Source: Croceitalea rosinachiae (GTDB lineage Bacteria; Bacteroidota; Bacteroidia; Flavobacteriales; Flavobacteriaceae). From it: a stretch of DNA of 64,000 bases. The position numbers and the translations under genes are program-made. The notes under the pieces were generated by a model, which saw nothing but the letters and a program-made list of their open reading frames with translations, did no database searches and was not told the DNA's origin. This document shows positions 35,141 through 43,912 of the stretch, piece by piece (position 1 is the stretch's first letter; each line of letters starts with the position of its first letter). Where the stretch lies: assembly GCF_031846445.1 (NCBI RefSeq), contig NZ_JAVRHR010000001.1:124001-188000 (forward strand), written 5' to 3'.

Positions 35141-35617
35141 TCAATTATTCTTTAGTTTTTTGGCGACTCCATCATAATATTCTTGAGTAACCACTTCTGT
35201 CCAAGTTGTTGGTTGACCACCACCATATAGAGCTAAATATGTTACATCACTAAGCTTGGTCGAGGAATGCCAGTGTTCGATATCTTTTTCGCATTTAATT
35301 ACATCTCCTTCTTCTAGTATTAAGGGTTCCTTTCCTCTTTCCTGATAATACGCTTCTCCATCTACAATTATTAAGACTTGCGTAGAGCTATGTTGGTGCC
35401 AATCCAAGGTTGAATTGGCTTTAAATGTTGCCTTTGTAATGTTATAACCCAATTCAGTATCATCATGAATAATAGCATTCAGCCAAGCCTCTCCGATATA
35501 ATGCGTATTTGGTGCTTTTGTACCCTCAATAAGATATGAAGAAACTTTATATTCAGAATCTTGGGCAAACCCCGATAATGAGGCCAAAACAAGCAGGGCT
35601 AAAATTGATTTTTTCAT
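35141..35617 (-). CDS. Exported cupin-domain protein
   Basis: A 158-residue protein with a signal peptide (residues 1-18, ending in GFAQ). A single cupin has metal motif 1 WHQHSSTQVLIIVDGEAYY (two His, Gln) and motif 2 EEGDVIKCEKDIEHWHSS (His). Related exported cupins resemble manganese hydroxynitrile-lyase-type or decarboxylase-like proteins, but the substrate is unknown. Isolated gene in the accessory stretch, with spacers of 158 and 191 bases on its two sides. Confidence 0.75.
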   Translation of the reverse strand: MKKSILALLVLASLSGFAQDSEYKVSSYLIEGTKAPNTHYIGEAWLNAIIHDDTELGYNITKATFKANSTLDWHQHSSTQVLIIVDGEAYYQERGKEPLILEEGDVIKCEKDIEHWHSSTKLSDVTYLALYGGGQPTTWTEVVTQEYYDGVAKKLKNN

Positions 35618-35808
35618 TTTATATTTTTTATATTTCTTTTTGTTTGTATTCGATTCTTGTGTACAACGGTCTAGTTTAAAATTTCGTTGCTAGATACGTC
35701 CTAAGGACTTATCCGTTTGAAATCCCGGTGTGTTAGTGGTTATTTTGTTTAAAGTTAGTAAGATTTCCGCAATGAATTATAGCTATTTCTAGCAGGCGTT
35801 TTATCTTA

Positions 35809-36564
35809 TTAATTAATTGGAAATAACCCATCTAAAATTAGCGGAAAAACAAGCATTCTAAATATGAACAACCCAAAGAAGACAATGATTATTTTTATAA
35901 CACGCCAAACAAAATTAACCCTTTTAAAAAAATGAAAATATGCGAAAGTCATATAAGCAAAACCAATAAAACTTACCAAACTCATAGGAAGGTTGTCATT
36001 GGTCAATGGTTTATAAGCGATAGAAATTAAGTTGATTAGAATGAAAATTGTCCCATAGAAATATAATGAGGAAACCAGCAATTCGGTGAAGTTGTAGTTA
36101 GACTTCCTAAATAAAATGTAAACTAAAATAGTCCAAACTAGCGTGCTAATAATTCCCAAAATCACTGGATAATCAAATGTCATAAGTTCGCCCCAATACC
36201 TAATGTTTTGATTCGTTTCTTCTGAGAGAAAGAAGAATTCAGTGGTAGGAATATTAGTTGAGTCACTTAAAAAGAGATATGCAACAAGTGCCTGGACTAT
36301 AGTGGAAATCACAAAATATTTGACAGGGCTTGTAAATCGTTTTCTTTTACCCTCGATAAAATTTTGAGCAACAAAATGAGGTTGTTTCAGTAAATTCCAA
36401 AAGGTATACCATAATCCTTTATCGAAATTAAATATGGTATCAAAGAACTCACTAATTACTCCTTTAAAATTTAGTCGATAATTTGCAAGTTGGCTCTGGG
36501 AACAATTCGGACAAAATTTTCCTTCGAATTCAAAATCGCAATTATTGCAAGTTATTATTTTCAA
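35809..36564 (-). CDS. DUF3667 membrane protein with zinc ribbon
   Basis: A 251-residue protein. An N-terminal zinc ribbon CNNCDFEFEGKFCPNCSQ (residues 6-23) is followed by the FDKGLWYTFWNLLKQPHFVA motif and about five membrane spans. This is the layout of DUF3667 proteins, which are frequent in Flavobacteriaceae and of unknown function. It is a single gene between spacers that carry inverted repeats. Confidence 0.75.
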   Translation of the reverse strand: MKIITCNNCDFEFEGKFCPNCSQSQLANYRLNFKGVISEFFDTIFNFDKGLWYTFWNLLKQPHFVAQNFIEGKRKRFTSPVKYFVISTIVQALVAYLFLSDSTNIPTTEFFFLSEETNQNIRYWGELMTFDYPVILGIISTLVWTILVYILFRKSNYNFTELLVSSLYFYGTIFILINLISIAYKPLTNDNLPMSLVSFIGFAYMTFAYFHFFKRVNFVWRVIKIIIVFFGLFIFRMLVFPLILDGLFPIN

Positions 36565-36578
36565 TTCAGAGTTTTAGT

Positions 36579-36681
36579 GAGTGCCAACAATCTGTCTTAT
36601 AAGCCGTAGCTGATTTTAAGCGATTGCTTTTCGAATCATAATATACTTTAATTTAATGAAAAACGGTTCGAGTTAGCACTC
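36579..36681. repeat. Spacer with inverted-repeat ends
   Basis: GAGTGCCAAC (36579-36588) and GTTAGCACTC (36672-36681) are complementary at 9 of 10 positions across an 83-base interior. It lies between two unrelated same-strand genes. The shape recalls recombination sites of integron cassettes, but the core bases do not fit the attC consensus well. Confidence 0.35.
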
Positions 36682-36716
36682 AAACCACTATTGCTCATTC
36701 ACATTGTCTTGTGTAG

Positions 36717-37235
36717 TTATTTTTTCATTTCATTTTCTATATCCATCGATTTTAATTCTTTGCGGTAGGTGTCAATTCTTGCGTAGGCAGTACCATCTAC
36801 TAGTAAGATAACTATTAGCATAGCAATTGTTGTAATACTGATTGCACGCCAAGTTGGTGTATCAATAAAAATAATTGTCAAAGCTGCTACAATAATTATA
36901 ATTGGAATCGTTTTAAAAACGATTCTATTATATTCTTTAAGAGTTGCTTCGGCACGAGTGATTTCTGATTCTATGAATGCAGGGGCATCCATATTGTAAG
37001 CAGTTTTAAATTGTGTGATCCTTGACCTATTTGTAAAAAATAATCCAAGCCCTATAGTTAAAAGTAGAACACCTGCGATCAAGGTAGGAATTATGTATGC
37101 TTTAGCTATATCTGTTTTCCCTAACTGCCAAAACCCTAAACTTGCTGCCATAAATACGAATCCGAATAGAATGAAAAATGGGGTTGAAAAAAGTTCGGCT
37201 TTTACCCAGTCAATTGCTGTTTTTAATATATCCAT
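36717..37235 (-). CDS. Hypothetical four-span membrane protein
   Basis: A 172-residue protein with hydrophobic segments at about 17-36, 48-68, 107-125 and 130-148, and a charged tail. No domain recognised. It starts 5 bases after the AraC regulator's stop, so it belongs to the SDR-AraC unit. Confidence 0.55.
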   Translation of the reverse strand: MDILKTAIDWVKAELFSTPFFILFGFVFMAASLGFWQLGKTDIAKAYIIPTLIAGVLLLTIGLGLFFTNRSRITQFKTAYNMDAPAFIESEITRAEATLKEYNRIVFKTIPIIIIVAALTIIFIDTPTWRAISITTIAMLIVILLVDGTAYARIDTYRKELKSMDIENEMKK

Positions 37236-37239
37236 AATT

Positions 37240-38151
37240 TTAATTCATTTTATATAATTCTCTGTACTCTGTTGGACTGATACCTTCCTTCTTTTTGAAT
37301 AATCTTGAAAAATATTGGGGATATTCAAACCCTAACTCATAAGCCACTTCAGAGATACTTTTGTTTGGTTGTAATAAAATATTCTTTGCTTCATTGATTA
37401 AATGCAAGTGAATATGTTCAGTAGTAGTTTTCCCTGTTTCTTTTTTAAGTGTATCACTTAAGTAACGTTTCGAAACCGACATTTTGTTTGCCATTTTTTC
37501 TATGTTTGGAGTACCTTTTTCTTGCAATTGTCCTGATTGAAAATAGTTGCATAGATGCTGATTAAATTGCTCTAACAAATCGTTCGATATTCCTTTCCTA
37601 TTTAAAAACTGCCTTTCATAGAAACGATTGGCATATTTTAACAATGTGTCCAATTGAGAAATAATAATTTCTTTACTGAAGACATCTTGATTATTATGAT
37701 ATTCAATTTCAATATTTTCTACTATCGATTCTATTTGCTTTTCTTCTTTGGGTGAAAGATGTAATGCTTCATTTACTAAATAGGAAAAGAAACCATATTT
37801 TTTTATTTGTAGCGCTAATTCCGTTCCTTTCAAAAAATCTTCGTGAAAGTTTATTGAAAAACCTTTTTGCTCAAAAACAATGCTATTATCCCATTGTAAG
37901 ACTTGTCTTGGTGCGATAAAAATTAAGGCTCCATTGGTGAAATCATATTTGGTTCGGCCATAGTTTAAATCTCCCTCTACATACTTTTTAAAACTAATTG
38001 AATAGCAGTCATTTGTAATGGGTGGCGAACTCTCTCTCGGACAAGGTAAGTAACTATCATCTTTTGAATTGAACATGCTAAGCAGAGGATGCTCTGGTCT
38101 AGGAAGTCCTAAATAATCTAAATAAGATGATAATGTTTTAAAATGTTGCAT
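37240..38151 (-). CDS. AraC family transcriptional regulator
   Basis: A 303-residue regulator. The N-terminal about 190 residues form a cupin-like sensing domain (FTNGALIFIAPRQVLQWDN). The C-terminal about 100 residues hold two helix-turn-helix motifs (NKMSVSKRYLSDTLKKETG and KSISEVAYELGFEYPQYFSR, followed by KKKEGISPTEYR). It starts 9 bases after the SDR gene and probably controls that gene; the inducer is unknown. Confidence 0.87.
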   Translation of the reverse strand: MQHFKTLSSYLDYLGLPRPEHPLLSMFNSKDDSYLPCPRESSPPITNDCYSISFKKYVEGDLNYGRTKYDFTNGALIFIAPRQVLQWDNSIVFEQKGFSINFHEDFLKGTELALQIKKYGFFSYLVNEALHLSPKEEKQIESIVENIEIEYHNNQDVFSKEIIISQLDTLLKYANRFYERQFLNRKGISNDLLEQFNQHLCNYFQSGQLQEKGTPNIEKMANKMSVSKRYLSDTLKKETGKTTTEHIHLHLINEAKNILLQPNKSISEVAYELGFEYPQYFSRLFKKKEGISPTEYRELYKMN

Positions 38152-38160
38152 AACTTAAAT

Positions 38161-39111
38161 TTAGATATTCCATTTTATACCTGTTTCTTTTTCTGAAAGT
38201 TCCCATAATCTTTTTGCAATGGCTTTATCTTTGGCCTGGGGTTCTAATTTGTGTTCTCCTACGGGGCCTACCGTATTCATTCTTTTTGTTGGTCCATAAA
38301 AACCCCTTTGGTCAAGGTTTGGTTCTGTGGCACACATTAATTGAGGATAAGCGCCTTTTTCAGCCGATTGCACTAAAGGTGATAATTTCATTAGTTGCCA
38401 AATAAATCGAGTCATTAAACTACCACTTGTTTTAATCAGTGAAGTTCTAGAAGCACCTGGATGACAAGCATAAACCTTCACATCAGACTTTTTTGCTTGT
38501 TGCAAGCGGTCTTGTAATTCGTAAACGCACATAATTTGCGCTAATTTACTTTGACTATATACACCATTCGGACTGTAGTTTTCATCCCAATTCAAATCAT
38601 CGAACTGTATGGTTTTAATCCCTAAATTATAACCCATACTACCAACGGTTACTATTCTCCCTTTGGATTTTTCTATCAGTGGAAATAATAAAGCTTGAAG
38701 CGTGAAATTCCCGAAATGGTTTGTTGCCATCTGACTTTCCCAACCATCTTCAGTAAGCATCTGTTTTGGTACTTGGGCAATTGCCGCATTGCAAATTAGC
38801 ACATCGATTTTAGGAACTGTTTTTAGAACTTCTGCTGCCGCTTTTTTTGCAGAAGCCTGTTCTGCTAAATCTAATACTACTGATGATACATTAATGCCAT
38901 TACCAAGTTCCCGTTTCAAAGTAGCGATAGTACCCGATGATTTTTTAGGATTTCGATTAAGCATAACAACTTTTGCTCCTTTTGACAGCAATATTTTCGC
39001 TGCTTCAAAGCCCGTTCCGCTTGTGGTTCCTGTTATTACAAAAGTCTTACCTCTCAGGTCTCCAATTCTATCAGGTGTCCACCCTTTTTGACTAAATTGA
39101 TTTGTATTCAT
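38161..39111 (-). CDS. Short-chain dehydrogenase/reductase
   Basis: A 316-residue SDR with the nucleotide-binding TGTTSGTGFE (a TGxxxGxG variant), the NAAIAQVP region (NNAG equivalent, residues about 109-116), an active-site Ser in TVGSMGY, and YSQSK as YxxxK. Length and motifs resemble protochlorophyllide-reductase-like/retinol dehydrogenase SDRs, but the substrate is not determined. First gene of the unit with AraC and a membrane protein. Confidence 0.8.
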   Translation of the reverse strand: MNTNQFSQKGWTPDRIGDLRGKTFVITGTTSGTGFEAAKILLSKGAKVVMLNRNPKKSSGTIATLKRELGNGINVSSVVLDLAEQASAKKAAAEVLKTVPKIDVLICNAAIAQVPKQMLTEDGWESQMATNHFGNFTLQALLFPLIEKSKGRIVTVGSMGYNLGIKTIQFDDLNWDENYSPNGVYSQSKLAQIMCVYELQDRLQQAKKSDVKVYACHPGASRTSLIKTSGSLMTRFIWQLMKLSPLVQSAEKGAYPQLMCATEPNLDQRGFYGPTKRMNTVGPVGEHKLEPQAKDKAIAKRLWELSEKETGIKWNI

Positions 39112-39230
39112 TTTGTCTACTTTTATTGATTAAAAGAATAAGACAAAGGTCGGTTAGAGGTAATCTTGTTTTCTTATACAGAATTTCGAATGTTGTATAC
39201 TTTTTGGTTTGTTTTAATTAAACGCATGGG

Positions 39231-39341
39231 TTAGTCTATAATTACAGTCTAGGAAGTACTACCGTATTTTAAGGCAGCGAATTCGTGCCGTTTAAATGAA
39301 AGAAATTTAAGTTTGGTTAGGAGGGAAGACTGAATTATAAC
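39231..39341. repeat. Spacer with imperfect inverted-repeat ends
   Basis: GGTTA...TAATTACAGTCT near 39231-39252 is partly complementary to AGACTGAATTATAACC near 39328-39343. A nested GGCA...TGCC hairpin lies inside (about 39272-39289). The VOC gene next to it is bracketed by GTATGCA-type sequences in opposite orientation (GTATGCA near 39353, TGCATAC near 39797). This is suggestive of a mobile cassette, but no recombinase is present. Confidence 0.3.
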
Positions 39342-39359
39342 CGTTGTTGTATGCAGTTT

Positions 39360-39794
39360 TTAAATCTCTGGATCATAACAAACAAATTCGACAATATTTG
39401 ATTCTGGATCTTTGATAAATATTGATTTCCATTTAACCCATTCAAATATACTAGTTACATACTCTATTTTATTTTTTTTACATAGAATCAGTATTTCTTC
39501 ATAATCCAGTAACTCGATTTCAAGAGCGAAATGATGTAATGTGGTATTCTCAGGCATTATAGCTTGCAACTCTTCATTAAAGGCAGTTAGATTATCCTTT
39601 GCAAATAATGCTAAGGTCTGAGTATGGCCGCCGACACCATCTGTAATTTTAAAGAAAGTATAATTCTCAGATTCATTCATTAATTCAAATCCTATGGTTT
39701 TCAGATAGAAATTTTTCATCAATTCCATATCATTTACTCGCAGAACTACTTCTCCTAAGCCTTTAATTTTATGTCCAATCATTTTTGTTTTCAA
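39360..39794 (-). CDS. VOC family (glyoxalase-like) protein
   Basis: A 144-residue protein with two beta-alpha-beta-beta-beta units: LGEVVLRVNDMELMKNFYLKT at the start and LHHFALEIELLDYEEIL in the middle, ending WKSIFIKDPESNIVEFVCYD. His and Glu at the expected metal positions (HHFAL, IVEFV) fit the vicinal oxygen chelate fold. The substrate is unknown. Single gene flanked by spacer sequences in the accessory stretch. Confidence 0.78.
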   Translation of the reverse strand: MKTKMIGHKIKGLGEVVLRVNDMELMKNFYLKTIGFELMNESENYTFFKITDGVGGHTQTLALFAKDNLTAFNEELQAIMPENTTLHHFALEIELLDYEEILILCKKNKIEYVTSIFEWVKWKSIFIKDPESNIVEFVCYDPEI

Positions 39795-39983
39795 ATTGCA
39801 TACGGCACATAAATATATACAACTTTTAATTAGACAATAAAAAATTATAAAATATTGATTTTCATGTTGTTAAATTCTTATTTTATTTGCAAACGCTTAC
39901 AAGTGGTAACAAATAGTTAAGTTCTTTTTATTGATTAATAAAATTGAATCAATTTGTATAAAAGTTAATCTGAACTTTTAGCA

Positions 39984-40937
39984 TTAAAATACTTCTTTGG
40001 CAATGGCTCTTATATTATCTGATTTACCCATGCTATAATAATGTAATACTGGTACGCCTGCTGCTTTCAATTCTTTTGACTGTTGAATACACCATTCTAC
40101 CCCTATCTGTCTCACCTCTTTATTATTTTTGCAACTTTCAACAGCATCGACCAAATCTTCAGGGATATCAACTCGAAAAACCTGTGGCAACAATTGTAAA
40201 TGCTTTTTTATGGCCAAGGGTTTAATACCAGGTATAATGGGTACTTTAATGCCCATAGCTCTAGCGGCATCTACAAACTCAAAAAACCTTTTGTTGTTAA
40301 AAAACATTTGGGTCACCACATAGTCTGCGCCCAGTTCCACTTTTTCTTTAAGTCGTTTTAAATCAGAATTTAAAGAAGGGGCCTCCATATGCTTTTCAGG
40401 ATAACCAGCTACACCAATACAGAAATCAGCACAGTTATCGGTTTCAATCACCTCATGTAAATAATTACCGCAGTTCAATTCTTGAATCTGTTTTACCAAG
40501 CTTGAGGCATAATCATGTCCGCCTTTAGTGGGTTCAAAATATTTTTCTTCGCGCATGGCATCTCCGCGCAATGCCATGACATTGTCAATACCTAAATAAT
40601 GACAATCGACCAACAAATATTCTGTTTCTTCCTTAGTAAAGCCTCCACATAATACATGTGGAACGGTATCCACATTGTATTTATGGGTAATGGAAGCACA
40701 AATACCCAAAGTACCGGGTCGCATGCGGGTCAATTTCTTATCCAATAACCCATCTCGGTCAATATATACGTACTCTTCACGTGATGTGGTCACATCAATG
40801 AACGGAGGATTGAACTCCATTAGCGGGTCAATATTATCATACAGTTCTTGAATGTTCCTTCCCTTAACGGGCGGGATGATTTCAAAACTAAAAAGTGTCT
40901 CTCCTTTTGCACTCTTAATATGCTCGGTAACCTTCAT
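39984..40937 (-). CDS. metF: 5,10-methylenetetrahydrofolate reductase
   Basis: A 317-residue flavoenzyme with FSFEIIPPVKGRNIQ near the N-terminus (catalytic Glu), FIDVTTSREE, ALRGD, and DYVVTQMFFNN with the PIIPGIKPL loop. It makes 5-methyl-THF, the methyl donor for MetH. It follows the large metH gene by 6 bases and is the last gene of the SAM-riboswitch operon. Confidence 0.93.
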   Translation of the reverse strand: MKVTEHIKSAKGETLFSFEIIPPVKGRNIQELYDNIDPLMEFNPPFIDVTTSREEYVYIDRDGLLDKKLTRMRPGTLGICASITHKYNVDTVPHVLCGGFTKEETEYLLVDCHYLGIDNVMALRGDAMREEKYFEPTKGGHDYASSLVKQIQELNCGNYLHEVIETDNCADFCIGVAGYPEKHMEAPSLNSDLKRLKEKVELGADYVVTQMFFNNKRFFEFVDAARAMGIKVPIIPGIKPLAIKKHLQLLPQVFRVDIPEDLVDAVESCKNNKEVRQIGVEWCIQQSKELKAAGVPVLHYYSMGKSDNIRAIAKEVF

Positions 40938-40943
40938 ATCTTT

Positions 40944-43631
40944 CTATTCACTATCAACCAAATTAGGTGCTAACCATTTTTCAGCTTCACTTACCTCAAT
41001 TCCTTTTCGTTTTGCGAAATCTTCTATTTGATCTCGCTTAATTTTTCCTAACCCAAAATATTTTGCCTCTGAATTACCAAAATAATAGCCACTCACACTC
41101 GCCGCAGGCCACATAGCCAAACTCTCAGTTAACTTTACACCGATTTTTTCCTCTACTTGTAGTAGTTCCCAAATGGCCAATTTTTCTAGATGATCTGGAC
41201 AAGCAGGGTAACCTGGTGCTGGACGAATACCCTTATAGAATTCATTAATTAAATCTTCATTAGTTAGATCTTCATTGACTGCATAACCCCAGTGCTTTGT
41301 TCTAACTTCTTTGTGCAAGTATTCGGCAAATGCTTCCGCTAAACGGTCTGCCAACGCTTTAACCATAATTGCATTATAATCATCCAGTTTTTGTTCATAT
41401 TTTGATGCCAATTCTGCTGTACCAAAACCTGTAGTAACACAAAAGCCGCCTATATAATCTTGCTTACCACTTTCTTTTGGAGCAATAAAATCGGCCAAAG
41501 CATAATCAGCAACTCCTTCCCTTCGTTGTAATTGCTGACGAAGTGTTCTAAAGACATAGCTACCACCATCAACCTCAATATCATCATCATTAATTGTATT
41601 TGCTTTAAACAGGCCAAAAATGGCTTTTGCCTTCAACTGTTTTTCTGTAACAATGGTTTTCAGCATTAACTTTGCGTCAGCATAAAGTTCTGTTGCTTGT
41701 TCACCGACAATTTCATCTTTCAAAATATCAGGGTATTTTCCATGCAAATCCCAACTTCTAAAAAATGGTGACCAATCGATGTATGGAACCAATTTATCCA
41801 ATTCTAAATCTTCAATAATTTGAATACCTAGTTCATTTGGCTCCACAATTTTGGTAGTATTCCAATCTATTTGGAATTTGTTGTTACGCGCCAATTTAAG
41901 GGGCTTATATTCCTTCTTCTTAGTTCGTTTTAAAAACTTATCCCTAAACTCTTCATAATCAAGTTTCAAATTTTGCTTATAGGTATTTGAACTCTCTTTT
42001 TTTAATAAATCTCCAACCACGGTAACTGCTCTAGAGGCATCATTTACGTGAACCACGGCACTTTTATATTGAGGGTCTATTTTAACTGCTGTATGAGCCT
42101 TACTGGTTGTAGCACCGCCTATCAATAAGGGTACTTTAAAATTCTGCCGTTGCATCTCTTTCGCTAAAAAGACCATTTCATCAAGAGAAGGCGTTATCAA
42201 TCCGCTCAAACCAATAATATCCACATTATGTTCAATAGCCGCATTTATGATCTTTTCTGGAGGCACCATAACACCCAAGTCAACAATCTCATAGTTGTTA
42301 CATGCCAGCACAACACTTACAATGTTTTTACCTATATCATGCACATCGCCTTTTACAGTTGCCATTAAAATCTTTCCGGCCCCTTTTGAACCTGAAATCT
42401 GAGGGTTCTTCAATTTCTCTTCTTCAATAAAAGGTTCTAAATAGGCAACTGCCTTTTTCATTACCCTTGCAGATTTTACCACTTGGGGCAAAAACATTTT
42501 TCCACTCCCAAACAAGTCTCCAACAACGTTCATTCCGGTCATTAAATTCCCTTCGATGACTTCTAAAGGCTTTGAAGCTTTTTGACGGGCTTCTTCAATA
42601 TCTTCAATAATATATTGGTCCAGTCCCTTTACTAATGCTCGGGTAATTCTGTTTTGCAAAGGTTCTTTTCGCCAAGAAAAATCAACTGTACTTTCTTTGG
42701 CTGTTCCTACGACCGTTTCCGCAAAATCAAGCAAACGTTCCGTAGCATCATCTCTTCTATTCAGAATAACATCTTCAACATGCTCTAACAAATCAGTTGG
42801 AATGTCATCATAAACCTCAAGCATTGCCGGGTTCACAATACCCATGTTCATACCAGCATTGATGGCGTGATATAAAAAAACGGAGTGCATGGCTTCACGA
42901 ACGGGATTGTTCCCTCTAAAGGAAAAAGAAACATTACTAACACCTCCACTAACACTACAATATGGCAGGTTTTCACGTACCCATCTAGTACCTTCAATAA
43001 AATCAAGGGCATTTAATTTATGCTCATCCATTCCCGTTGCCACCGGGAAAATGTTAAGGTCAAAAATGATATCCTCTGGTGGAAAGTGGACTATGTCCAC
43101 CAATATTTCATATGACCTTTTTGCTATCTCAATACGACGTTCATAAGTATCAGCTTGACCGACCTCATCAAAAGCCATTACAATTACTGCGGCACCATAA
43201 CGTTTTATCAATTTTGCATGATGAATAAACTCTTTTTCGCCCTCTTTAAGGCTAATGGAGTTCACCACACATTTTCCTTGAACTACTTGTAAACCAGCCT
43301 CAATAATTTCCCATTTTGAGCTATCAATCATAATAGGCACGCGGGCAATATCGGGTTCAGCTATCACTAGATTAAGAAACTTGACCATAGCTTCTTTACC
43401 ATCGATCAAGCCATCGTCCATGTTTATATCGATGATTTGAGCACCACCTTCTACTTGATGTCTGGCAACTTCTAAACCTTCATCATATTTTTCTTCTTTA
43501 ATCAGGCGCAGAAACTTCTTTGACCCAGCAACATTGGTGCGCTCTCCTACATTAACAAAATTGGCTTCTGGAGTTATCACTAAAGGCTCTAAGCCTGAGA
43601 GTTTCAGATGTTTTAGCTCTTGTTCTATCAT
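40944..43631 (-). CDS. metH: Methionine synthase, folate/cobalamin/activation part
   Basis: An 895-residue protein covering the MetH modules after the homocysteine domain: pterin-binding (about 1-330, NVGERTNVAGSKKF and IMIDSSKWEIIEAG), cobalamin cap and Rossmann domains (about 340-590, with DVHDIGKNIV carrying the axial His and GLSGLITPSLDEM), and the AdoMet activation domain (about 630-890, RPAPGYPACPDH). It transfers the methyl of methyl-THF to homocysteine through B12, using the separate homocysteine-binding protein encoded two genes upstream. The start shares a base with the preceding small gene's stop. Confidence 0.93.
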   Translation of the reverse strand: MIEQELKHLKLSGLEPLVITPEANFVNVGERTNVAGSKKFLRLIKEEKYDEGLEVARHQVEGGAQIIDINMDDGLIDGKEAMVKFLNLVIAEPDIARVPIMIDSSKWEIIEAGLQVVQGKCVVNSISLKEGEKEFIHHAKLIKRYGAAVIVMAFDEVGQADTYERRIEIAKRSYEILVDIVHFPPEDIIFDLNIFPVATGMDEHKLNALDFIEGTRWVRENLPYCSVSGGVSNVSFSFRGNNPVREAMHSVFLYHAINAGMNMGIVNPAMLEVYDDIPTDLLEHVEDVILNRRDDATERLLDFAETVVGTAKESTVDFSWRKEPLQNRITRALVKGLDQYIIEDIEEARQKASKPLEVIEGNLMTGMNVVGDLFGSGKMFLPQVVKSARVMKKAVAYLEPFIEEEKLKNPQISGSKGAGKILMATVKGDVHDIGKNIVSVVLACNNYEIVDLGVMVPPEKIINAAIEHNVDIIGLSGLITPSLDEMVFLAKEMQRQNFKVPLLIGGATTSKAHTAVKIDPQYKSAVVHVNDASRAVTVVGDLLKKESSNTYKQNLKLDYEEFRDKFLKRTKKKEYKPLKLARNNKFQIDWNTTKIVEPNELGIQIIEDLELDKLVPYIDWSPFFRSWDLHGKYPDILKDEIVGEQATELYADAKLMLKTIVTEKQLKAKAIFGLFKANTINDDDIEVDGGSYVFRTLRQQLQRREGVADYALADFIAPKESGKQDYIGGFCVTTGFGTAELASKYEQKLDDYNAIMVKALADRLAEAFAEYLHKEVRTKHWGYAVNEDLTNEDLINEFYKGIRPAPGYPACPDHLEKLAIWELLQVEEKIGVKLTESLAMWPAASVSGYYFGNSEAKYFGLGKIKRDQIEDFAKRKGIEVSEAEKWLAPNLVDSE

Positions 43632-43912
43632 TAGCTATAGTGTAGTACCTCAGGAAAGGGTTCATAAAAATGATGGAGTAATTTTTTCCATTCTTGGTAT
43701 TCCAGTGATTTTCGAAAACCAATTTGATGGTCTTCCAGGGTTTTCCAATTTACAAGTAGTATATATTGATTTTCTTTTTCAACACACTTTTTTAATTGAT
43801 GGCTCACATAACCTTGCGTACTAGAAATTATATGAGAGGCCTTTTTAAAATTTTGTTCAAATTCTTTTTGCATCCCTTTTTTAACCTGCAAAACAGCAAC
43901 TTCTAAAATCAT
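43631..43912 (-). CDS. ABM-domain small protein inside the metH operon
   Basis: A 93-residue ferredoxin-like fold protein: ILEVAVLQVKKGMQKEFEQN at the start and YILLVNWKTLEDHQIGFRKS in the middle. This matches antibiotic-biosynthesis-monooxygenase (ABM) domains, which bind small hydrophobic or heme-like ligands. It overlaps the first metH gene by 4 bases and the second by 1, so it is made in step with both halves. Any role in methionine synthesis is inference from position. Confidence 0.75.
   Translation of the reverse strand: MILEVAVLQVKKGMQKEFEQNFKKASHIISSTQGYVSHQLKKCVEKENQYILLVNWKTLEDHQIGFRKSLEYQEWKKLLHHFYEPFPEVLHYS

Noticed and set aside
35141..39830. True integron cassette array
   Set aside because: No integrase gene, and the spacer ends do not fit the attC core sites; kept only as a low-interest finding.
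39931..39955. ATTGATT/AATCAAT hairpin after metF as a terminator
   Set aside because: On the metF strand it is followed by A-rich sequence, not a T-run.
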